A stretch of 20,840 nt of DNA from DASQJJ01 sp964598355 (GTDB taxonomy: Bacteria > Patescibacteriota > Microgenomatia > Levybacterales > UBA12049). The stretch lies in contig CAZRBN010000016.1 of NCBI GenBank assembly GCA_964598355.1, positions 1 through 20,840 on the forward strand, written 5' to 3'. This document shows, piece by piece, positions 1 to 6,793 of this stretch. Position 1 is the stretch's first letter. The number at the start of each line of letters is the position of its first letter. The notes beneath the pieces are model-generated. The model was not told the DNA's origin and ran no database searches. It was given only the letters and a program-made list of their open reading frames with translations. A program made the position numbers and the translations under genes.

Positions 1-2
1 AA

Positions 3-452
3 AGAGTCGGGTATCAGACCTCCGATGTTATGCTTCCTGAAACTGGTCAAGAAATTGTTTTCACCAAACAAGGTGCAACATATGGACAAAGACATCAAAT
101 GCGGAATGTCTATGTAGATCAAATAAGTGGAGAAGAAATTGAAGGGTATGTATTACGGGATAGAAAAAAGTTGTCACAAGACGGAGTGATTGCTATTATG
201 GCAGAAGTTGATGCTACAACAGGAGCTTTGGCAGATAAACCGGATATTATCGTGCGTGGATTTTCAGATAAAGATGCTGAGGATATGAAGAAGGCACTTT
301 TTCAAGAACTTCAGAAATCTCTTGCGACAAGACAAGGCCAGATTACTAATTGGGTGATTTTACGCAAGATGATAAGTGAAATAGCAGAAAAGCGCATCTT
401 TAGAGATTTCCGTCGCCGACCTCTTATCCTTCCAGTTGTTATTGAAGTCTAA
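3..452 (+). CDS. rnj: Ribonuclease J, C-terminal part (5' end outside window)
   Basis: The reading frame is open from the first bases of the window, so the gene begins upstream and about 150 C-terminal residues are visible. RNase J is a metallo-beta-lactamase/beta-CASP ribonuclease with 5'-3' exonuclease and endonuclease activity in mRNA decay and rRNA maturation. The visible part matches the end of the family. It shows a VYVDQ segment, then YVLRDRKKLSQDGV (the domain that follows the beta-CASP core), then KPDIIVRGF, and a final helical stretch rich in basic residues (EKRIFRDFRRRPLILPVVIEV region). The catalytic HxHxDH motif lies outside the window and cannot be checked. The internal ATG at position 30 is not the true start. 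The next gene is ftsK, about 145 bases downstream with its own promoter. Assignment to RNase J is fairly secure; J1 versus J2 cannot be decided. Confidence 0.88.
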   Translation, partial: RVGYQTSDVMLPETGQEIVFTKQGATYGQRHQMRNVYVDQISGEEIEGYVLRDRKKLSQDGVIAIMAEVDATTGALADKPDIIVRGFSDKDAEDMKKALFQELQKSLATRQGQITNWVILRKMISEIAEKRIFRDFRRRPLILPVVIEV

Positions 453-455
453 TCC

Positions 456-559
456 CAGATATATCAGCGTTATCAGCTCATAGATTGACTATATCTGATG
501 TTTGGATATAGCTGCTATCCGAAGCGCTGAGTGAGCAAATACACTAATGTTTTTGCTCA
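456..559 (+). other. Highly folded rnj-ftsK intergenic stretch
   Basis: Three consecutive hairpins can be drawn. CAGATATA (456-463) pairs with TATATCTG (490-497). TTTGGATA (501-508) pairs with TATCCGAA (516-523), with one G-T pair. TGAGCAAA (532-539) pairs with TTTGCTCA (552-559). In addition TCAGCG (464-469), in the first loop, is complementary to CGCTGA (525-530), so a pseudoknot is possible. None ends in a long T run, so it is not a textbook terminator. It may end rnj transcripts, be a 3'-UTR structure or be a small RNA. It lies just upstream of the ftsK promoter. Confidence 0.4.
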
Positions 560-563
560 TGGC

Positions 564-591
564 TTGCATTAGCTTTGAGATTCTCTATAAT
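564..591 (+). promoter_or_regulatory. ftsK promoter, predicted leaderless mRNA
   Basis: The -35 box TTGCAT (564-569) is separated by 16 bases from a perfect -10 box TATAAT (586-591). The ATG at 598 begins 6 bases after the -10 box, where transcription normally starts. The mRNA should therefore begin at or next to the start codon and lack a Shine-Dalgarno leader. This position also rules out the longer ftsK reading frame that starts at 547, because its first codons overlap the promoter. Confidence 0.7.
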
Positions 592-597
592 AGAAGT

Positions 598-2745
598 ATG
601 GCCAAAAAGCGTGGTGGAGGTCGTCGTAAAAAAGTTCAGCTTCGAAAAGAAACTATCTATACACTCTTTGCATTGGGATTTGTAGTGATTGGTATTTTGC
701 AGCTTCTTTCTTTCTCAAAGCAAGGCGATGTTTTGGTAACTGTACAGCAAATGCTTGAGCAAAACTTTTCCTCTTTACAGTATCTTTTTCCTTTTGTCTT
801 TATCTTTATTGGATTTTTGTTTTTTCGTTTTAAATTCTTCCTCTCCAAACCACATGTAACGATTGGCTATATCCTGACATTTTTTTCTCTTGTTGGTGTG
901 CTCAAAACAGGTGTTGTAGGACGGCATATGTTTCAAATACTTTCTGATATTTTAGGAAATGTTGGAGCAGATCTGGTGTATATTGCTGGAGTTTTTGTAG
1001 GACTTGTTGTTTTCTTTGATACATCGATAGATGAGTTATTGCAAGGCTTTCTAGCAGTATTGAATACTGTCCCTAAATTTGTTCCGTCAGGTGCAGTTTC
1101 TGTTTTTAAGACTAAAAAATCTGCCAAAGGGAAAGAAATGACGATTAAGCAGTTAAATATGGATGATGCAGAGCCAAAGATTAACGGAAAAAGCGCTATC
1201 TTCCCATCTTCAAAAATGAATGAAAAACAAGATATTGTTGTAAAGAAAAAAGACCAGGCAGAGCTTATCTCAGATAAGTTAGTAACAAATGTACTGGAAA
1301 ATGGTATGTGGGAAAATCCCCCAATTAGTCTTTTATCTGAAAGTCCTGGAGCAAAAGCAGAAAGAGGAGATGTCAAACGAACTGCACAAATTATTGAAAA
1401 AACTCTTGAGTCTTTTGGTATTGCAGCTCGAGTTGCAGAAGTTAATTTAGGTCCAGCAGTTACTCAGTATGCTCTAGAAATTGCTCTTGGGACAAAAGTG
1501 AGTAAAATCACTTCCCTTGCAAATGATTTGGCGCTAGCAACAGAAGCTCCTTCAGGACAGATTCGTATTGAAGCACCTATCCCTGGAAGATCTTTGGTCG
1601 GTATAGAAATTCCAAATAGGTCTCTTGAGGTTGTGCCACTTCGTACGATGCTTTCATCTCAGGTTATGCAAAAGGCGAAGTCCAAATTATCTGTTGCGAT
1701 GGGACTTGATGTCTCAGGTAGTCCTGTTATTGCTGATATTGCGAAAATGCCTCACGTGTTGATTGCCGGTACTACTGGGTCTGGAAAATCATACCTTATG
1801 AACGCATTTATTTGCTCACTGTTATTCCGTGCGTCTCCACAAGAAGTAAAAATGATTTTAGTTGATCCAAAACGAGTTGAGTTCACTCAATATAATGGTA
1901 TTCCTCATTTACTTACTCCTGTTATTGTTGAACCTGAGAAGATTCTGTCAGCTCTTAAGTGGGCAATGGGAGAAATGGAAAGACGATATAAGATATTTGC
2001 TGAAAGAGGAGTTAGAAATATTGATTCATACAATGAGTTATCTGGTTTTCAAGCCTTGCCTTATGTTGTGATTGTGGTAGATGAGTTGGCTGATCTTATG
2101 ATGCTTGCTCCAGTTGAAGTTGAAGATGCTATTGCCAGACTTGCTCAAATGGCTCGTGCAACAGGCATTCATTTAGTTATTGCAACACAAAGACCATCGG
2201 TTAATGTTATTACCGGACTTATTAAAGCAAATATTCCAACCAGAATTGCTCTCAATGTGTCGTCTCAAATTGACTCACGGGTTATCCTCGATGGACCTGG
2301 AGCAGAAAAATTGTTGGGTCGGGGAGATATGCTCTTTGTTCCACCGGATGCTGCAAAGCCAACCCGTATTCAGGGAGCTTTTGTTTCTGAAAAAGAAGTA
2401 CAACGTTTGGTAGGATTTTTGAAAGAAAAAGCACCTGAGGTAAATTACACAGAAGAGGTTACTCAACAACAAGTAACTATGAAGGGAAAGGGTATGGGAA
2501 CATCCAGTGGCGGTGGAGAGGGTTTGGATGGATTCTTTGATGATGCTGTTCGTGTTGTTTGCCAATACGATAAGGCCTCAGCATCTCTTCTTCAGCGGAA
2601 ATTATCTGTGGGATATTCACGTGCAGCAAAAATCCTTGATCAATTAGAAGAAAATGGCATCATTGGTCCGGCTGAAGGAAGCAAACCTCGAGATGTTTTA
2701 GCAAAAAATGCAGATGAAGTCCTAGCCCAAATCCACGGAGAGTGA
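598..2745 (+). CDS. ftsK: FtsK/SpoIIIE family DNA translocase
   Basis: This is a membrane-anchored, ATP-driven double-stranded DNA pump that clears chromosome termini through the division septum. It is 715 residues from ATG 598, within the usual range for compact FtsK proteins. A basic N-terminus (MAKKRGGGRRKK) precedes about four hydrophobic segments in the first 170 residues. A charged linker follows, then the alpha/beta motor domain. Walker A is GTTGSGKS at residues 391-398, Walker B is YVVIVVDELADLMM, and the typical ATQRPSVNVITGLIKANIP segment is present. The C-terminal winged-helix gamma domain, which reads polarity sequences (KOPS-like), is visible from DGFFDDAVRVV to KPRDVL, after a Gly-rich hinge. 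The frame could open at 547 (MFLLMACIS...), but those codons overlap the promoter and are unlike the family, so 598 is preferred. The gene ends with TGA, which shows the standard code for UGA. A repeat element separates it from the RodZ-like gene. Confidence 0.96.
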   Translation: MAKKRGGGRRKKVQLRKETIYTLFALGFVVIGILQLLSFSKQGDVLVTVQQMLEQNFSSLQYLFPFVFIFIGFLFFRFKFFLSKPHVTIGYILTFFSLVGVLKTGVVGRHMFQILSDILGNVGADLVYIAGVFVGLVVFFDTSIDELLQGFLAVLNTVPKFVPSGAVSVFKTKKSAKGKEMTIKQLNMDDAEPKINGKSAIFPSSKMNEKQDIVVKKKDQAELISDKLVTNVLENGMWENPPISLLSESPGAKAERGDVKRTAQIIEKTLESFGIAARVAEVNLGPAVTQYALEIALGTKVSKITSLANDLALATEAPSGQIRIEAPIPGRSLVGIEIPNRSLEVVPLRTMLSSQVMQKAKSKLSVAMGLDVSGSPVIADIAKMPHVLIAGTTGSGKSYLMNAFICSLLFRASPQEVKMILVDPKRVEFTQYNGIPHLLTPVIVEPEKILSALKWAMGEMERRYKIFAERGVRNIDSYNELSGFQALPYVVIVVDELADLMMLAPVEVEDAIARLAQMARATGIHLVIATQRPSVNVITGLIKANIPTRIALNVSSQIDSRVILDGPGAEKLLGRGDMLFVPPDAAKPTRIQGAFVSEKEVQRLVGFLKEKAPEVNYTEEVTQQQVTMKGKGMGTSSGGGEGLDGFFDDAVRVVCQYDKASASLLQRKLSVGYSRAAKILDQLEENGIIGPAEGSKPRDVLAKNADEVLAQIHGE

Positions 2746-2747
2746 GT

Positions 2748-2876
2748 TCTCGTCATTCTGGCTTGTCCAGAATCTTTTCGGGGTCCTGTCGCTCGTCACC
2801 CCAAAAGTGCATCGCTCACATTCGTTTGCTGCTGGGACTTTTCAGGGGTCCCCCAGTCGCGTCACCCCTTCAATTA
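2748..2876. repeat. G+C-rich palindromic intergenic repeat element
   Basis: This stretch is clearly richer in G+C than its surroundings. It holds ATTCTGG-CTTGT-CCAGAAT, a perfect 7-base inverted repeat. Two related blocks of the form GGGGTCC...GTCACCCC follow, one near 2779-2802 and one near 2845-2868, each able to fold on its GGGGT/ACCCC ends. A CTGGGAC/GTCCCCCAG hairpin overlaps the second. The 'CATTCTGG...CCAGAAT' type resembles short palindromic intergenic repeats that occur in many bacterial genomes. Reading through it in frame gives a poor protein (MSSRHSGLSRIFSGSC), so it is treated as non-coding. Element boundaries are approximate. Confidence 0.55.
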
Positions 2877-2885
2877 GTTACACGT

Positions 2886-3527
2886 ATGATAAAAATTGGT
2901 GAAAGATTAAAACAAGAGCGTATTAAAAAAGGATATACACTTGATCAAATTGCAAAAGCAACTAAGATTAGACCTCAGTTTATTACCGCAATTGAAGAAG
3001 GTAATTATACAAAGCTGCCTGGAAGTAGCTATACGCAAGGGTTTGTTAAAAATTACATTGAATTTTTAGATCTGCCTATGAAGGAATCAATGGCAATGTT
3101 TCGTCGTGAATTTAATGAGAAAGAATATGTAGGGATTGTGCCGGATAGTTTTGTAAATAAAGAGGATATCCCTTTGAAGACTGTACGACTTAATCGGGCA
3201 ATTGCGCTTGTTGTCATAGCGGTTGTTGGCATACTTCTCTATCTTTTTTACCAATACCGTTCTGCTTTTTTTGCTCCAGCATTAACAGTTGATGTTCCGG
3301 TTGAGAGAGCAATTGTTGCTTCTCAATCAGTAGTTGTGAGTGGAGCGACAGATTCGAATACAACAGTAACAGTCAACAATCTTCCAGCATTTGTTGATGC
3401 CAATGGTCATTTTACTAAAGAAGTTCCTGTCTTTCCTGGAACTTCAACGATTGTTATTAAATCGGTAAATAGTTTTGGCAGGATAACAAGTCTTGAAAGA
3501 CACATTGTTGTGAGAGTAGGACAGTAA
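2886..3527 (+). CDS. RodZ-like membrane protein with Cro/CI-type HTH
   Basis: The protein has 213 residues from ATG 2886. Residues 1-65 form a helix-turn-helix domain of the HTH_25/RodZ type (IGERLKQERIKKGYTLDQIA, then TKIRPQFITAIEEGNYTKLP and YTQGFVKNYIEFLDLP). One membrane helix lies near residues 102-122 (AIALVVIAVVGILLYLFYQY). The outer part (about 130-213) resembles a small Ig-like/glucodextranase-B-type beta domain (VVVSGATDSNTTVTVNN..., then HFTKEVPVFPGTSTIVIKS). RodZ links the MreB cytoskeleton to wall synthesis; this role is inferred from architecture, and no MreB gene is in the window. An upstream extension to 2742 exists but is translated repeat DNA, so the first family-like methionine is chosen. 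No clear promoter or Shine-Dalgarno sequence precedes 2886, so read-through from ftsK is likely. Confidence 0.85.
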   Translation: MIKIGERLKQERIKKGYTLDQIAKATKIRPQFITAIEEGNYTKLPGSSYTQGFVKNYIEFLDLPMKESMAMFRREFNEKEYVGIVPDSFVNKEDIPLKTVRLNRAIALVVIAVVGILLYLFYQYRSAFFAPALTVDVPVERAIVASQSVVVSGATDSNTTVTVNNLPAFVDANGHFTKEVPVFPGTSTIVIKSVNSFGRITSLERHIVVRVGQ

Positions 3528-3542
3528 ACGAGAGGAGCAAAC

Positions 3543-3580
3543 GAGACAAATGGGGAATAAATAAGTTACTACCTTTGTCT
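3543..3580. repeat. 38-base dispersed hairpin repeat, copy A (probable terminator)
   Basis: AGACAAA (3544-3550) pairs with TTTGTCT (3574-3580), and flanking GAGC/GCTC bases can extend the stem with a bulge. A T-rich stretch follows near 3591, so it could end transcription of the RodZ-like gene. The same element recurs at 6752-6789 with 32 of 38 bases identical by my alignment. The identity includes loop bases TGGGGAATAA, which a plain terminator would not need to conserve. Confidence 0.6.
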
Positions 3581-3628
3581 GCTCTGGCTCTTTTCTTGAT
3601 TGTGGAGTTACACTTCATGAGGTTTGAC

Positions 3629-3657
3629 TTGACTTATCTCGTTCAGTAAGATATTCT
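3629..3657 (+). promoter_or_regulatory. Promoter of the DUF948-like/YtxH-like unit
   Basis: TTGACT (3629-3634) is followed after 17 bases by TATTCT (3652-3657). A second TTGACT overlaps at 3624-3629. Start codon 3668 is 10 bases after the -10 box, leaving at most a few bases of leader, so this is again a near-leaderless start. Confidence 0.6.
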
Positions 3658-3667
3658 AATAATTGGT

Positions 3668-3967
3668 ATGGATACTGCTCAAATCCTTCTTATTACTGTC
3701 GTTAGTGTCTTAACATTGCTTCTCCTTCTTTTAGGAATTCAAGTTTTTTTTATTTTGCGAGAGATGAAAAACACGCTGTCTAAAGCAAATAAAGTATTAG
3801 ATGATGCAGGAATTATTAGTGGAAGTATCTCTCGCCCTGTTGAATCGTTATCAACAGTGATGTCTGGGGTAAAGGTAGGGTCTATTATTGCATCCTTTCT
3901 TTCAAAATCATTTGATAAAACTCATGATAAACATGCTAAGGAGGAGAGACATGGACAAAGAGAATAG
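3668..3967 (+). CDS. Small membrane protein, DUF948-like
   Basis: The 99-residue protein begins with one long hydrophobic helix (residues 4-31, ILLITVVSVLTLLLLLLGIQ onward). A segment predicted to be helical follows (REMKNTLSKANKVLDDAG), then a region with a second mildly hydrophobic stretch (VKVGSIIASFLSKSF), and a charged C-terminus. This order resembles DUF948/YtxG-type proteins, which often precede YtxH-like genes, as here. Function is unknown; the family is linked to general stress in Firmicutes. The last 17 bases overlap the next gene, so the two are almost certainly co-transcribed and perhaps translationally coupled. Confidence 0.7.
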   Translation: MDTAQILLITVVSVLTLLLLLLGIQVFFILREMKNTLSKANKVLDDAGIISGSISRPVESLSTVMSGVKVGSIIASFLSKSFDKTHDKHAKEERHGQRE

Positions 3968-4346
3968 ACATGGAAGTTCAGGCTTTTTTAATGGTTTTAT
4001 TTTAGGTCTTCTTGTTGGAGCAGGACTAGTCTTCTTATTTGGAACTTCAAAAGGCAAAAGGGTGTTGCAAATGCTTCTTGAGCAGGTTGAAGAAAATACA
4101 GAGTTATCAGAGCTTCTTGAGATTCCTGAAGGTGAGGAAGAAGAATATCTTGGCGCTATAGAAGAAGACCCTGATATGGAGATGGAAGAACAGCCTGCTT
4201 CAAAAAACCATCCGTCTTTTGATGAAAGAGAAGAGCTTAGACATCAGTTCCAGAATGGTCACCATCATGAAGAATCAAGATCTCCCAAGCCTGTTGCAAA
4301 AGTAAAGAGGTTTTTCCGCGGTCCCTCAAAGAAAATGGTCTCCTAG
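3951..4346 (+). CDS. YtxH-like membrane protein with acidic tail
   Basis: The product has 131 residues from ATG 3951. The start is chosen because AAGGAGG (3938-3944) lies 6 bases before it, the clearest Shine-Dalgarno site in the window, and because the glycine-rich membrane segment typical of YtxH follows at once (FFNGFILGLLVGAGLVFLFG, residues about 12-31). After the SKGKRVLQMLLEQVEE amphipathic helix come an acidic region (EIPEGEEEEYLGAIEEDPDMEME), a His-rich stretch (NGHHHEE) and a basic end (KVKRFFRGPSKK). An earlier in-frame ATG at 3888 would overlap the upstream gene by 80 bases and is rejected. The role is unknown; a membrane-attached stress or envelope protein is an inference. Together with the preceding gene it contrasts an internal SD-led start with leaderless first genes. 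Confidence 0.75.
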   Translation: MDKENRHGSSGFFNGFILGLLVGAGLVFLFGTSKGKRVLQMLLEQVEENTELSELLEIPEGEEEEYLGAIEEDPDMEMEEQPASKNHPSFDEREELRHQFQNGHHHEESRSPKPVAKVKRFFRGPSKKMVS

Positions 4347-4404
4347 GAGTAGTGTTTGGTATAAAAGAAGAAGAGGTTCATGACTTTTTCAGAATAGTCG
4401 AAGA

Positions 4405-5352
4405 TTATAACCCAAATTTTCTTATATTAGCGTTCTGTTCGTCTAGCGTCCTCGCAAAATGAAGTGTTCCTTTACTATCCGAAATGTAATAGAAGTAATT
4501 GGTAGTTGCCGGGTGGAAAACAGCAGTAAGCGCATCGAGTCCTGGATTAGAGATAGGTGTAGGAGGTAAGCCAGGATTCTTGTAGGTATTGTAGGGGGAG
4601 TTTATTGCCAGATGCTGCGCTGTTGGTGTAGGCCACCAATTTATAGTACTCCCGACCACGTATTGAATAGTAGCATCAGCCTGCAGAGCCATACTAATTT
4701 TCAACCTATTTTCCAAGACTGATGCAATCATCTTCATATCGTCACGAGATCGTCCTTCTCTCTCCACAATAGAAGCAAGAATAATTCCGTCGGACTGAGA
4801 CAGTGTCGATGTTGGATTTTGAGATGCTTCTCCATATTTTTTATCAAAGTTGTTTCTCATTGTTGTAATAATCTGATCAATTGTTGCATCGTGTGGAATA
4901 AGATAGGTGTCAGGAAAAAGATATCCTTCATTCTCTATAAGTTTGGCTTTCCAGGATGGATCGTATGTTGAAATTCTGTTTTGGAGAACTTCGGCAATTT
5001 CTGTTGCTCGTTTTCCTTCAGTAACTGTTATCCATACATCAACACTTCCTTTGGTCATGGTCTTTGCAATATCTTCTGGTGTTTGAGAAGGAGAAAGGCG
5101 AAAATCTCCTGCCTGAATTTTCCCATCAAGCCCCAACTGCTTTATTAAAGTATAAAAAACAATCTGGTCTCGGATAAGTCCTGCCTTTTGCAGTTCTGAG
5201 GCAATTGCTCTGAGTCCTTCACCTTTTCTAACCACAAATAGTTGTGTAGCAGTATTCTGCTTATTAATAGCAGATGTTCCAATAACCCACCAGCCTGCAA
5301 TGGCAACGATAATGAGAATGGTGAAAGCTAATGCAATAAAAATTTTATTCAT
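4405..5352 (-). CDS. mltG: Endolytic murein transglycosylase MltG (YceG-like)
   Basis: MltG cuts nascent glycan strands at the outer face of the cytoplasmic membrane and sets peptidoglycan chain length. The 315-residue protein has an N-terminal membrane anchor (residues 4-25) and a LysM-like domain (about 38-102, VVRKGEGLRAIASELQKAGL). The catalytic domain contains LFPDTYLIP (145-153) and ILASIVEREGRSRDDMKMIA (191-210); Glu197 aligns with the catalytic glutamate. It also has the family blocks ALQADATIQYVVG and NSPYNTYKNPGLPPTPISNPG, and it ends with YYISDSKGTLHFARTLDEQNAN. All diagnostic blocks are intact. It is the last gene of the - strand block, separated from AMP phosphorylase by an A+T-rich palindromic stretch, and converges with the YtxH-like gene across 58 bases in which only a weak GACT/AGTC hairpin was seen. 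No clear Shine-Dalgarno sequence precedes its start. Confidence 0.95.
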   Translation of the reverse strand: MNKIFIALAFTILIIVAIAGWWVIGTSAINKQNTATQLFVVRKGEGLRAIASELQKAGLIRDQIVFYTLIKQLGLDGKIQAGDFRLSPSQTPEDIAKTMTKGSVDVWITVTEGKRATEIAEVLQNRISTYDPSWKAKLIENEGYLFPDTYLIPHDATIDQIITTMRNNFDKKYGEASQNPTSTLSQSDGIILASIVEREGRSRDDMKMIASVLENRLKISMALQADATIQYVVGSTINWWPTPTAQHLAINSPYNTYKNPGLPPTPISNPGLDALTAVFHPATTNYFYYISDSKGTLHFARTLDEQNANIRKFGL

Positions 5353-5369
5353 AAGACTTTAAAGGAAAT

Positions 5370-5448
5370 AATTTTTAATTTAAATTTCGAAATTTAAAAC
5401 CAAATCAAAATGTTTGAAAATGAAATTTTCAAACATTGATTAAAAATT
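5370..5448. repeat. A+T-rich nested palindromes between deoA and mltG
   Basis: An outer inverted repeat AATTTTTAAT (5370-5379) / ATTAAAAATT (5439-5448) encloses two inner ones. The first is a perfect 20-base palindrome TTTAAATTTCGAAATTTAAA (5379-5398). The second is a hairpin with perfect 13-base arms, AATGTTTGAAAAT (5409-5421) and ATTTTCAAACATT (5425-5437), and a 3-base loop. On the - strand the second hairpin is followed by T-rich sequence and lies just after the AMP phosphorylase stop codon, so it probably acts as that gene's terminator. The 20-base palindrome could be a regulator site in front of mltG. The whole could fold as a three-way junction. Confidence 0.65.
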
Positions 5449-5449
5449 G

Positions 5450-6733
5450 TTATACTTTCATTATAGGAAAATTTTTTAGAGATTCTTTTGCCTCTTCTAC
5501 ATTATACGATTTTTCACTATATAAAGTAAAAAGTACATCTCCTTTTTCAAATCGTTCTCCTAATTTTTTATCCAAATAGACACCTGCACCTTTTTGCAGA
5601 GGCGCTCCCAGAATTTTTGCAATAACAGTAAGATTATGACTATTAATTTCGTGAACATGATCTGTATGTGTTGCCTTGATCTGAAATCGATGTTTTCCAA
5701 GTTGTGTTGTTAGATGATCAGTCGTTACTTTTGGATCTCCTTTTTGCGCTTCAATTATTTCTTGCATTTTTTTATGAGCTTCACCTGATTCTAAAAGATA
5801 CTTTGCCCATGCATGTCCTGTTTTGTGTGTCTCATACGCATATTTCTTCAGACTTTCAGGTGCATCTTCAATGCATAAGTCTAACAGTGTCCCGGCTAAA
5901 TTCAGCGCCCTTTTTTCCAAATCCAAAGGTCTATCGGCAGTTTGTTCAAGGACGCTCAATGCATCTCGACATTCTAAAATTGGCCCAATGCCACGTCCGG
6001 CGGGTTCGTCTGTCTCATGCAGTAACACATCCATTTTAATGTCAAATTTACCAGCGATATATAAGAATTTACTTCGTAATAATTCTGCATCTGCATGATG
6101 ATGGACTTTTACAGATTTACCATAGGGCAAATCAATAACAACATGATTGGATCCAAAGGCTATTTTTTTTGCCATAATTGAGACAATAATTTTGTCAAAA
6201 CTTTCAAATAATAGAGGAGTTTCTACATGGATCATTACATCGTCAGCCGGTGCAATATGAAAAGATCCACCCCAGACAATGCAGGCATTTGTTTTTTTGA
6301 CTACTTCATAAATTTCATCTTCGGAAAGCTCAACTTTTGCCAGTACCTCCATGTCGTCAGCAGTTCCGTCTGGAGTTGTAATCGCGCGTGATGAAGACTT
6401 TGGGATAGTAAATCCGGCTGCAGCAACAACAGGGACGACGATCATGGTTGTTCGTGTTCCTGGAACTCCGCCAATTGAGTGTTTGTCAGCAACAATATCT
6501 GTTTTCCAGTGAAGTTTTTCTCCTGTTTCAACCATTGCTTTTGTGAGGTAATACAATTCCTCATCAGAAAACCCTTTTGCATATCCACTTGCTGCAAAGT
6601 ATGTTGTGAGGACGTCTCCTAGACTATCATGAGCAATCTCATCCATGACAGCATAGATTTCTTTGTAGGTAAGTTTTTTACCGACGAGTTTCTTTTTTAT
6701 AGCCTCAATGGCAAGTATTTTTTCATCAATCAT
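5450..6733 (-). CDS. deoA: AMP phosphorylase (archaeal type), thymidine phosphorylase family
   Basis: The enzyme is predicted to phosphorolyse AMP (and possibly CMP/UMP) to the base and ribose 1,5-bisphosphate, a step of the nucleoside-monophosphate pathway that feeds RuBisCO in archaea and CPR bacteria. The 427-residue protein follows AMP phosphorylase rather than bacterial thymidine phosphorylase in its motifs. These are KHSIGGVPGTR (84-94), PKSSSRAITTPDGTADDMEV (111-130) and WGGSFHIAPADDV (154-166). The family's C-terminal domain (GAPLQKGAGVYLDKKLGERF and GDVLFTLYSE) is present. Archaeal enzymes are near 500 residues, and this one lacks the roughly 80-residue N-terminal domain. An in-frame TGA at 6746-6748, just before the start, shows that no upstream extension exists. 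A -10-like TATATT (6740-6745) sits 6 bases ahead of the ATG. No RuBisCO or ribose-1,5-bisphosphate isomerase gene is in view, so the pathway is an inference. Confidence 0.88.
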   Translation of the reverse strand: MIDEKILAIEAIKKKLVGKKLTYKEIYAVMDEIAHDSLGDVLTTYFAASGYAKGFSDEELYYLTKAMVETGEKLHWKTDIVADKHSIGGVPGTRTTMIVVPVVAAAGFTIPKSSSRAITTPDGTADDMEVLAKVELSEDEIYEVVKKTNACIVWGGSFHIAPADDVMIHVETPLLFESFDKIIVSIMAKKIAFGSNHVVIDLPYGKSVKVHHHADAELLRSKFLYIAGKFDIKMDVLLHETDEPAGRGIGPILECRDALSVLEQTADRPLDLEKRALNLAGTLLDLCIEDAPESLKKYAYETHKTGHAWAKYLLESGEAHKKMQEIIEAQKGDPKVTTDHLTTQLGKHRFQIKATHTDHVHEINSHNLTVIAKILGAPLQKGAGVYLDKKLGERFEKGDVLFTLYSEKSYNVEEAKESLKNFPIMKV

Positions 6734-6751
6734 AATCTTAATATATCAAAA

Positions 6752-6790
6752 GAGACAACTGGGGAATAACTAGGTACCTACTTTTGTCTC
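6752..6790. repeat. 38-base dispersed hairpin repeat, copy B (terminator after sortase)
   Basis: GAGACAA (6752-6758) pairs with TTGTCTC (6784-6790), with TAGGTACCTA in the loop. On the - strand it follows the sortase stop by only a few bases and is followed by TCTTTT, so it may terminate that operon. Compared with 3543-3580, the left 18 bases match at 17 and the right 12 at 11, while the 8 middle bases diverge. Its orientation relative to the adjacent gene is opposite to copy A. Confidence 0.6.
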
Positions 6791-6793
6791 CTT

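Noticed and set aside
547..597. ftsK start at position 547
   Set aside because: The extra codons run through the -35 and -10 boxes, and the basic MAKKRGGG start at 598 fits the family better.
933..1376. Long open frame antisense to ftsK
   Set aside because: It is a shadow of the coding strand with Ser/Phe/Ile-rich low-complexity sequence and no recognisable domain or start signal.
2743..2745. Recoding of UGA as glycine, as in Gracilibacteria
   Set aside because: ftsK ends at TGA precisely at the end of its gamma domain, and no conserved gene here has an internal TGA.
2742..2885. N-terminal extension of the RodZ-like protein back to position 2742
   Set aside because: It translates the palindromic repeat into an unlikely sequence, overlaps the end of ftsK, and family similarity starts only at the ATG at 2886.
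4347..4404. Bidirectional terminator between the YtxH-like gene and mltG
   Set aside because: Only a 4-base GACT/AGTC stem could be drawn, too weak to support a call.
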